Of a stretch of DNA of 64,000 bases, positions 56,176 to 64,000 are shown one piece after another; within the stretch, counting starts at the first letter, position 1; every line of letters begins with the position of its first letter. The notes under the pieces were generated by a model. The model had not been told where the DNA came from and did no database searches. It saw only the letters and a list, made by a program, of their open reading frames with translations. The translations under genes and the position numbers were made by a program. Source of the stretch: Andrena cerasifolii (lineage: Eukaryota > Arthropoda > Insecta > Hymenoptera > Andrenidae); contig NC_135119.1 of NCBI RefSeq assembly GCF_050908995.1, positions 2,790,001 to 2,854,000 of the forward strand. Direction: 5' to 3'.

Positions 56176-56804
56176 GTAAGATGCGTATTTACAGTGAGAC
56201 GAAGATTGACGTAACGCTCGCGCAAGAGTTCCCACGCGACTGAATAATTTTCGTCGGTTATTTCTAGAGCATCTATTATATCGGACGCTTCACCGGTGAG
56301 AGACGTTTTGAGGTATTGAAACCGTTGGGAATCGGTTATCGACGGATGGCCGCCGATAATCTTATTGAAAATATCGTAAAAAGAGAACCACTCCTCGTAT
56401 TTATCGGAGAATGTGGGCAAATTTAACTTTGGCAAACGGACACTGTATGCATGATTCACATTTGTCAAGTCGCTAGCTGGCGAGGCGGATCCTCGAGCAC
56501 CTGGGGGATTGAGAACCACGTTAATTATCGCACGCATTTCGGCGCTTAGAGCATACAAAGCATTTTCGAACTGAATTCTATCGTCGCATTCGGTCGCGTC
56601 GATTCCCTCTATTTCCGACTGCACCGTACGGTATTCGGACCAGTATCCCTCTAATCTGGAAAATCGCTCTTGAATTTGAGATACGATATTAGGCGTTCTC
56701 GGTATATTTGTATCGACATAATTTCGGATTCGCGTACAAGCAGCCTTAGTGGAGCCCCGTTGTCGTTTTAATTTGGTAAGCTCGTCGCTTTGAGGCGGGG
56801 CCAT
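56160..56804 (-). pseudogene. BEL/Pao-type retrotransposon gag, truncated
   Basis: ATG at 56804 starts MAPPQSDELTKLKRQRGSTK. A helical region follows (IQERFSRLEGYWSEYRTVQS). Then comes the conserved gag block LPKLNLPTFSDKYEEWFSFY, with DSQRFQYLKTSLTGEASDII and AWELLRERYVNLRLTVNTH. This layout (YWxxF-like helices, then LPKLxLPxFxG, then RERYxN) is the gag domain known from BEL/Pao elements. About 210 residues are uninterrupted by stops. It ends where the mariner fragment begins (about 56160-56175), losing the zinc knuckles, protease, RT and integrase. The ATG is preceded by a plausible leader to the right. Confidence 0.8.
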
Positions 56805-57622
56805 TTTGCGAAATCAAGGCAATTGTCTGGTTGGCGATGACAGAAAACAGTTACCTGAGGCGACGATGCTGGAAGCCTTAACCATCAAGCGGATGATTTC
56901 TCGTTGGAAAGCACGACGCTGCTCTGATGTCCACACAGGAATCCGAACATGCCTGGATGCTGTCGGACTCTTGCGGTACGAAGTACGCAGAATCAAACCT
57001 CCGCGATGCAGAACCCTCCGCTGATTGGAACTCGCGACGGCTGCGACCGGCCACGTGAAGGTAGGATCTCCTACCCGCGATTGGTCGCAGCGATTTGACC
57101 CAGCGACTGGGCCTAGGCTGAATCTCCTTGCCTGCGACCAGGGGTGTGCGGGTAGCCGACTTTTCGGGCTCGGGACAGGGTCTCCACCAATTGCTTTGAC
57201 CGGGAAGCCTTGAGTCCGATCGCCCAGTGGGTCAAACCCGTGTGAGATACGGAGACTATGGGATGTCCTCCGGAGCAGGCAGTGCCTGTCCCTAAGATTG
57301 ACGGAAGGTATCGACTTGCGTCCAGAGGTCGGTGAGCTCGCGTTCCTCTGGGAGCCGTGGAGGTAGTAGGAGCCAACAATACACACTGATACACCTTGCT
57401 TACACAAGATATCGCTGGGAGATGTCTGACCGCTAGCCTGTAGCGCTCGAGGTAGACTCTGCCTGACGGGCCCACCGCACTGGCCTATATGCGGAGCCGC
57501 GCAAAATTCGCCAGCGCAAGCGCCGTTCGGCGCGTAGCCATCTCGCGGTCGCGCTCCGTAGCGGCGGCCCGCGCCGAGCGCGAATGGTGGGGGAAAGATC
57601 GGCATCCCACCGTTATAACTCG
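56805..57622 (-). other. Probable leader/LTR-side region of the BEL/Pao element
   Basis: A GC-rich 0.8 kb upstream of the gag start on the minus strand. It is open in several frames (one of 309 codons, 56814-57743) but lacks any motif and runs through the MITE end, so it is unlikely to code. LTR edges and a primer-binding site could not be fixed. Confidence 0.35.
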
Positions 57623-57625
57623 TTA

Positions 57626-58212
57626 GGGCTAGGCTACACATACGACTGTAAGTCGTACGACAGTCGTGCGGAAATCCTGTGACAGTCGGCCTGACATTAC
57701 GACTCAACTGTTTTGTCGCTGGGTGCGCGCAGACAACAGACATTCTATCGTTGCTAATCTTTCATCTGGGGGGATTGCGAGTCTCAGATATTTTTTTAAT
57801 GTTTCAAACATTGTATAAAATTTTCCTTTTTGAAGTCTTTCACTGTATAATGGATGAATCCAGTATCTCCGTTTTATTTTGTTCTTTCTTATGATTTTAA
57901 GTGAAATAGCGAGCGCACAAAACGCGGCTAGAGAAACATAATCCATGTCTACTTCTCTTCAACGTCACAGACCTACTGATTTTTAGAACGACAGAAAAAC
58001 GCTATTGTTGTTTGTGTGTCCACACCCATATGCAATGCATTGACCACCGACAGTGGGCCGACTTAAAAATCCGAAGCAGTCGCAGGTGCCCGCCGACTGA
58101 GCGACTGATGGTTGTCCTGTCGTCTCTGTGTGCGCGTCTCCATATGTTATGTAGGCGCTGGCATAAACGACACGACTGTCGAAGACTTACAGTCGTATGT
58201 GTAGCCTAGCCC
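57626..58212. mobile_element. TTA-flanked MITE (GGGCTAGGC family), long copy
   Basis: Ends GGGCTAGGCTACACATAC and complement; TTA at 57623-57625, TTG at 58213-58215 (one base changed). 587 bp. The right ~160 bp match the short copy at 53013. No transposase. Confidence 0.8.
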
Positions 58213-58215
58213 TTG

Positions 58216-58508
58216 CAGGACTACTCGGGAATCGCCGTCGATTTCCGCGAAGCGAACGCTCTCCCCCTTCCAGCGAATGCCGATCGATAGAAGGGGGCCT
58301 TGACAGACACCCCACATGCGTAAGCAGGCCGTGGACGGTATCAGTCGGCAGGGATTGTGTCCGGACCCGAAAGATGGCGATAGTGGGTCGATTTTTCGAA
58401 CAGTGAGTTTTTTAAAGACGAATCTAGCTCCCGTTATAGTTTTTAGAAATCTCCTTCTGTTTAAGCCTCGGAACATGAATGATGAGGATGGCCGCGTGAG
58501 ACGAATGC
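58216..58508. other. No gene recognised; target of the next LINE
   Basis: Moderately GC-rich, possibly the continuation of the BEL/Pao LTR/leader across the MITE. It ends in the first copy of the LINE target duplication. Confidence 0.35.
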
Positions 58509-58525
58509 AGGATCATTTTGATAAA

Positions 58526-60653
58526 CAGCCCTAGCGTATTCGCGGCTATGTTCTCGAGGTGTCTTTGTAGGGGTCAATTTCCTGCGAGCTGGAAACGCGC
58601 TCGCATGATTCTTATTGGAAAGGAGGGCAAGGACCCGTCCCTATCGAGTTCGTATAGACCCCTTAGTATCGTTGGGTCTACTTCGAAGCTCTTCGAATGT
58701 CTTATCCACGAACGACTTCTTCAGATAATTGGCCCTGAAGGACTGGCGCCGAACCAATACGGGTTTAGGCGGGGCCGCTCCACGGTGGATGCCCTAGCGA
58801 GGGTTTCGGAGTTTGTGGATGTCTGCCGGGATAAACAAGCCTTCTCGCTCTTTGTTGGTTTAGACGTAAGAAATGCTTTTAATTCGCTTAGGTGGGGGAA
58901 GGGGGGGATTTTTAATGAATTAAGGAGCAGGGGATCCCCCTGTATCTTCGCCGTATCCTAGTGGACTATTTCGTGGACCGATTTATTGTTTATGAGACTC
59001 CCACTGAGATCTTCTCCAGGAAGATGTATAAGGGAGTCCCTCAGAGTTCGGTCATTGGCCCGTTCCTTTGGTGCATAGTCTATGACGGGTTATTGAGAAA
59101 GACTATGCAACCGGGTTGTGCACTGATCGGATATGCGGACAACGTTGCGCTGCTGGTCCTGGGCCGCAACTTCCCGAAAGTCGAGAGGCGGGCTCAAACT
59201 GAGGTGCAGGAGATATCCGAATGGTTAGCGGGTGCTGGCCTGCAATTAGGTGGTGAAAAGACGCAGGCTATGATTCTGACCCGGAAACGTGTCGCGCCGG
59301 GGTATAAGCTACCAATGCTGGGCAGAGACTTGGTGCTTGTGACTTGTATTTGGAGGTGACGATTGACAACTCAGGAAGATTTAGGAAACATGTAACTTTG
59401 GTAAACAATAAGGGCGTGAAGGTGATGTCAGCCCTTAGCAGACTTATCCCGAATGCCTCGAGGCTGCCCGCGGCTAGGTGCTGTCTATATTACCTGGTTT
59501 TTGAGTCCGTTGTTCTGTATGGGGCCCCGTTTTGGGCCGAGGGAATTGAGGACGGGCAAAGTAGAAAATTGTTATTTAGGGCACAAAGACTCGGCCTCAA
59601 ACGTGGCTGCGTATAGGTCTGTTTCGCACTATGCGCTTTGTGCATTTCCGGGAGAACTACCTTTAGACATAAAAATTAAAGTAAGACTTCTTTTATATAA
59701 GGAACAGAGGAGGAGGATAAGGCGATTCCGGGGCCCACTCTCCCCTGAGGAGGAGGCACGTCGTCTGGACCCCAGGTCTCGGGAGATTAGGGTACGTGCG
59801 GAGATCTTTGATACGTGGCAGGATAGGTGGCGTTCCGCGACGGGGTCTAGATGGATCTTCAAATGCATACCCGACGTGCGGGTTTGGAGAGATTGCGTTT
59901 TTAATTACTTAGACTTTTATATTACGCAAATTTTAACTGAACATGGCTGCTTTAACGCGTTTCGCTATCGCATCGGGAAATCTGGGGAGCCACAATGCTG
60001 GTTCGGGTGTGCCACCCCGGACACTAGAGAGCACACCTTGACCGTGTGCCCTAGGTGGGACATGTTGCGACATGATGTACGGGTGGGGGTAACAGTCGAG
60101 AGAATTATGAGTAGGCCAATGGCGAGCCGGGAGCACTGACTCTCGTTCAGACAATTCTGTAGGTCGGTCATTACTACTAAGCAGAAGTTTGAGCGCCTCC
60201 TGGAGAGGGGTGATTGTGGTGCGGAGGACCCCTTGGATGGGGTGGCGCTACGGAATATGTTCGGCATAGAGAGCTATGCCGACCCCCCTTAGTGCGGATA
60301 GCTACATCTTTGAGGCTTCGGACTCATGGTGGCGCGACTTGGGATGGGAGGTGGCAGCTGGTCGGCCGCCTGGGGTGGGTGGTGTGTTGTGATGTCCTTT
60401 TGCCCTTTTATTTATTTATATGCGTTATTTATTTGTGTTTCATGTTGTATGTGATGTGTGTGTGCGGGGTTTGAACTCTTGTGGCACGCCCTGTTTTGTG
60501 GAGTCTATGTGGACCTTAGTGGGGGGCTTTGCCCCCCACCTTTGAGGCCCCCGCGTGTTATAACACCTGGTTATGCCTGTTAGATTTAATGCTTTGTAAA
60601 GCGATACTGGGCTGACCATTGCGGGGGAGGGGTGGTTGGGTGGTATAAATAAA
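58526..60653 (+). pseudogene. R1-like non-LTR retrotransposon, 5'-truncated with 17-bp TSD
   Basis: AGGATCATTTTGATAAA is duplicated at 58509-58525 and 60654-60670. Between them the plus strand encodes reverse transcriptase: SWKRARMILIGKEGKDPSLS, SYRPLSIVGSTSKLFE, NQYGFRRGRSTVDAL, LDVRNAFNS; a frameshift near 58955; GVPQSSVIGPFLW; and an active site reading YADN instead of YADD (59132-59143). Further shifts near 59345 and 59605 lead to the C-terminal region (RAEIFDTWQDRWRSATG) and a zinc knuckle CWFG...REHTLTVC, with TGA at 60137-60139. The 3' UTR of about 510 bp contains a GGGGGGCTTTGCCCCCC hairpin at about 60520 and ends ATAAATAAA with only a short A tail. The copy is dead but its boundaries are exact. 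Confidence 0.9.
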
Positions 60654-60670
60654 AGGATCATTTTGATAAA

Positions 60671-61360
60671 ATTTCTATAGTACACGGGTTTCAGGAAGGA
60701 ATTGAATATAAAATTATTTAACTAATTAAAATTATAAATACAGATATACAGCACTGCGGCTTTTTCCATTTTTCCCGGCTCCTACAATAACAGCTGTGGA
60801 GAGTGACCCACGAAATAGCCTCCTTTTGGTCCCACGATTTTGGAACTGAATTTTTTGCCAAACTATACGTTATGACGAGACATCAATCACAATAAATTAT
60901 CAAGTTGAAGTGTCAATTAGTTTCTGAGATATGGGAGGTCAAAGATGTAAAAATTCATTAACGCATTAGCCGATACGCTTCGATGTACGGACTTGTAGAG
61001 ATCCAATACGGAGAGCTAAGTTATCGTGCAAATCCGACGGTTAAAGTCCATCCAGTATCCAGATCTGAATGAGTATACGTTGAGCAAGGCTGAACGCGCA
61101 CGAATATTCTGATATGGACGGGTGAAACGGTAGCCAGGGCCGCTGGCTTTTACGGTAGAAAGGGCGAGCGTGAACGTATATGCTAGGATGGACGTGTCAT
61201 TTGTAGTGACTCGACGGATGCGGCCCGACTCGCTAATGCCGACGAAGGCACATGACCTGAGCCGATCGCTGTCGGTTTTCTTCCAGACATCAAAGGAAGT
61301 TTGGAGTGCATTGCGCTCAGCGTGGATGATAGAAGCAGATGAGATACTTTTCTCAAATCT
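60671..61360. other. No gene recognised
   Basis: The pre-insertion site continues at 60671. No motif or repeat partner was recognised until 61362. Confidence 0.45.
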
Positions 61361-61361
61361 T

Positions 61362-61590
61362 CGGCTCGAATTTCAAAACAAAAGCACGCGTTGACGTATT
61401 CCGTGCGAGAGAAGGTGAGCCTCGGGGAGGAAATATTGCTGTGAAGAGGGCCTCTTCAAGACAGTGGCCGTTTGGGACGGATGCAGGGCAGATTGGTTAG
61501 GTTAGAGCCAACTGGACTTCAAGCTCACCTTCTCTCGCACGGAATACATCAACGCGTGATTTTGTTTTGAAATTCGAGCGCGTGTTTATA
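61362..61590. repeat. Foldback related to 8.9-kb repeat
   Basis: CACGCGTTGACGTATTCCGT near 61386 and ACGGAATACATCAACGCGTG near 61539 form arms of about 50 bp. The internal AATATTGCTGTGAAGAGGGC is shared, inverted, with 8960-8990. Confidence 0.6.
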
Positions 61591-61961
61591 ATCATGTAAC
61601 GTTCTCGAACGAGACGTTGCCGTTAGTTACAGGAGGTTCCACAACTAGAGCGGTTTAGTCGTGGTATAGTGGGATTGGTTCGGGTGGTGTGCGATAAAGA
61701 AATGAATTTCACGAACTCGATAGTCCTTCTTTTAACAATAAATAACAAAAGTAGTTTATTCAAAAAGGTTATGGTACGACGCGGTGTCGTGGAATTGTAA
61801 TATAATATAATAGAACGAAAATGATTACGTAATGACGCGTTGGTCGGTAAAACAGAATACTGTCCGACTTTCGCTCGCGCGCTAGGTCGGTATAATGTAA
61901 TAGAACGCAAAATTAAATAACTTAAATATTGCTTTGATCGTTCGGTCAAAGAAAATAGTTT

Positions 61962-62075
61962 TGACACGTAGTAGAAAGGAAATAGTACTTGACGCTTAGT
62001 CGAAAGGAAGTAGTATTTGAAGCTCAGTCCAAAAGAAATAGTATTTGTCGCTTAGTCGAATAATAGAACGGAAGA
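61962..62075. repeat. 28-bp tandem repeat, ~3.5 copies
   Basis: Units of the type CTTAGTCGAAAGGAAGTAGT plus 8 bases, with point differences. Confidence 0.75.
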
Positions 62076-62297
62076 ACGCATTGATTGATCGGAATTACGA
62101 CACCTTCGATCAGTATAACATAATTTAAAGTTGTGACATTGATTGATATAAAAGATCACGACACTAAGTCGATATAATATAACACAGAAAGAATGATACT
62201 TTCGTCGATTTTGAATGTTAAGTTTAGAGTGGCGAGTATTCCATCTCTCGGGATTTGAGTAGCTTCCAGTTGCCTATCAGCTGGTCGACGCTTTCTA

Positions 62298-62450
62298 GGA
62301 TGGGAGCCAAGGTGCCTAGTCGTGCGCCTCGGATGGTAGCCAGGTAGCTGGTTAGAGCATACCCAGATGGAAGCCAAGGTGCCTGTTCAAACGGCCTCGG
62401 ATGGTAGAATGTGAAATGAATTAAATGTCGTATGGAAGCCAAGGGACACC
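62298..62450. repeat. ~70-bp tandem repeat, 2-plus copies
   Basis: AGCCAAGGTGCC and GCCTCGGATGGTAG recur at about 62306/62326 and 62373/62393, with a partial third AGCCAAGG near 62437. Confidence 0.65.
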
Positions 62451-63790
62451 ATTTCCCGCCTGCTGTCCACCCCTTACATTTCTGCTACCTGGGGATCCCA
62501 TGGTATCCTCCATGCCGGGGCCGGCCACGGGACTCATGGGACTCTCTACCAGGGGGGCTAGCGAAACGGTTCCACGTATGTCCGCGCTCTGCTACGGACC
62601 ACCACGCGATTGTGGCACATTCGGAGGATTCGGGGTCGCATCCGAGTCACGGTGGCAGTCCCCCGACACCTTGTCCCTCGTCGTGGGGTTTCGTGCTTTC
62701 TGAAACACTTCAAAGAAACAGAGGGGTGTCAGTCCACTAGATTAGCTTAGACTAATCTTCAAATTCTTCGTTAAGATCTTCAACCAGTCCTCGAGCAAAA
62801 GACTTCCTTGATATTCGGTCGACGAACGGCCCATTTCGATTAAACGATTCCACTCTTCGGGGCTCTCTCTCGGGGGTTTGACGTTCCTGTGACAGTATTC
62901 GACCTCGAACTCCCTTCATCGCGACTTCGCACTCGACCTTTCTGCGACGATGTTCGTCCTCGAACTCCCTTCGTCGCAGCTCAGCAACTCCGCGCACTCC
63001 TGGCGCCTCCACGTTGCTTCGGTGATGTCCGCGCTCCTGGGGACGCCGCTCGCCAGCAACTCAACTGCATGGGGAACCCTGACTGCCACCCAGAGCCGTT
63101 GACCCACCAATCCTTGGGGTGGTCCGTGCACTCCCAGACGTTCCTGCGTCCCTGTTAAGGTGGCACCTCCACCACCAACACTCCGACGCTCCCTCTATAG
63201 CGACCTAACTCGGCCTCTTGTGTTGATAATTACCCGAACCCGACGAGCACCTCAATTCTTCTTGCAGCTCCAAGTCGAATCGGCATTGTTGAACGTTGTA
63301 TCTGGTTGACGTTCGACGACTCACGCCGTCCCCACGGAAAACCGTTTCTTTCCGTCTCAGGAGATGTTAAAACGTCAGTGTGTCAAAACGTCAATCTTGC
63401 TCGTTACTCGCGAAAGAGCTAACTTCAGCGCGTACTCATTTCCACGCTCTACTTTAAACGGCAACCGTTCCTTGCCATTTTCTACGTTATACAATGAGAA
63501 CGATGCAACCAGAATTCAGATTCCTTTTTGTAGGTCGGCTTCACGAGCTTCCAGAGCCGACCCAGCAATGGCCTCCTAGTTCCCCTCTCCGGCAGCATCC
63601 CCGCCGAAGCCTCGAAACCGCTCCGATGTCGGTAGTCTTCGACCACCGTCGCCGCTGCGTCAGTCCCTCGCTGGTCAGCTACTCCTCGGAATGCTGAACC
63701 CTCTTTCGTCCTTGAAGAGGGACTCGCAACGGTTCCTTGCGTATCGTACGCAACCGCTCCTTGCGTTTCGTCGGGATCCGTGGCTACGGA
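62451..63790 (-). other. 5' internal region of an LTR retrotransposon (leader and possible gag start)
   Basis: Lies downstream, on the minus strand, of a primer-binding site. Its first ~780 bases are C/T-biased and closed. A frame at 63012-62752 (MEAPGVRGVAELRRREFEDE, highly charged, 86 codons) could be a gag N-terminus. A second short frame ends at 62421 (GSPGSRNVRGGQQAGNGVPW). No protease, RT or integrase lies in the window, and gag identity is unproven. A duplicated CCTCGAACTCCCTTC-TCGC at 62907 and 62960 shows local repetition. Confidence 0.35.
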
Positions 63791-63807
63791 TCCCACTTCT
63801 GACACCA
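63791..63807 (-). promoter_or_regulatory. Primer-binding site, tRNA-Leu type
   Basis: TGGTGTCAGAAGTGGGA on the minus strand is complementary to the 3' end of insect tRNA-Leu (TCCCACTTCTGACACCA). It starts one base after the LTR end at 63809, as in Gypsy-type elements. Confidence 0.75.
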
Positions 63808-63808
63808 A

Positions 63809-64000
63809 TGTTGCGCCGGGGTGATTCCATCGCAAGCCACCCCAATGCAAAGGAGTAGAATAATTAGACGGACGCACACGACATAACTATATTTGGTACA
63901 TAAGACACAGGCTATAGATACAGAAAGTTACAGGCCAAGCCCGACACGTCCGGCCGCGATGGCAAATGATAGAAGACCGTCTTCTTGTCAGCCTCCCGAT
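63809..64000 (-). mobile_element. 5' LTR, partial (runs off the window)
   Basis: On the minus strand the LTR ends CCCCGGCGCAACA immediately before the primer-binding site. Its beginning lies beyond 64000. No matching 3' LTR (TGTTGCGCCGGGG) was seen in the window. Confidence 0.6.

Noticed and set aside
56814..57743. 309-codon minus-strand frame as a gene
   Set aside because: It runs across a MITE terminus, is Arg/Ser/Pro-rich GC-driven sequence and has no motif.
62425..62740. Two overlapping plus-strand frames near 62.5 kb
   Set aside because: They oppose the likely LTR-element coding strand and have GC-driven composition only.

Overview
This window looks like one stretch of an arthropod nuclear genome, most likely a hymenopteran insect such as an ant. 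That assignment is inference, resting on the mix of relics (mariner/IS630-like, hAT, TTAA-site elements, several non-LTR clades, a BEL/Pao gag) and on AT-rich DNA with short introns. No bacterial operons, rRNA, CRISPR array or convincing tRNA gene is present. Almost all the interpretable sequence is transposon-derived, and the elements are heavily nested.

Layout. 0.28-5.2 kb: palindromic non-autonomous elements at TTAA sites, two of them sharing one TTAA. 5.5-8.8 kb: a Tc1-like relic, then a composite built of nested palindromes; a shorter copy lies inverted at 43.6-44.9 kb. 9.3-12.9 kb: an R1-like LINE tail (- strand) abutting an internally deleted Jockey-like LINE (+ strand). 13.0-16.3 kb: two opposed mariner-like fragments around a TA-site MITE, then a MITE inside a MITE. 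16.3-19.3 kb: the front half of a purine-rich LINE (ORF1 and endonuclease). 19.6-31.4 kb: large foldbacks, two TTA-site (PIF/Harbinger-type) MITEs and two elements starting GGGTA at TA sites. 32.0-32.3 kb: two splice-compatible exons on the - strand. 33-38 kb: a probable solo LTR, small MITEs and a second copy of the 700-bp TTAA palindrome. 38-43.3 kb: two LINE fragments, one broken by two hAT elements with perfect 8-bp target duplications. 45-54 kb: more TA-site elements; one encloses a hAT that itself encloses a TTAA element. 55.6-60.7 kb: a mariner fragment joined in frame to a BEL/Pao gag, a TTA-site MITE, and a 5'-truncated R1-like LINE with a 17-bp target duplication. 62.4-64 kb: the 5' end of a - strand LTR retrotransposon with a tRNA-Leu-type primer-binding site.

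The only sequence that looks like a host gene is a set of short - strand exons at 48.5, 47.2, 32.3 and 32.0 kb. They have conventional splice sites and matching phases. If they belong together, one ~15-kb intron was inflated by the transposons. I cannot name the protein.

The most interesting pattern is a group of five elements (24.98, 30.50, 45.17, 50.19 and 50.96 kb). All are flanked by TA and begin GGG. Each carries its own short word repeated directly at one end and inverted at the other, although their interiors share no obvious sequence. No search could be run here, so family names rest on visible motifs, termini and target duplications.
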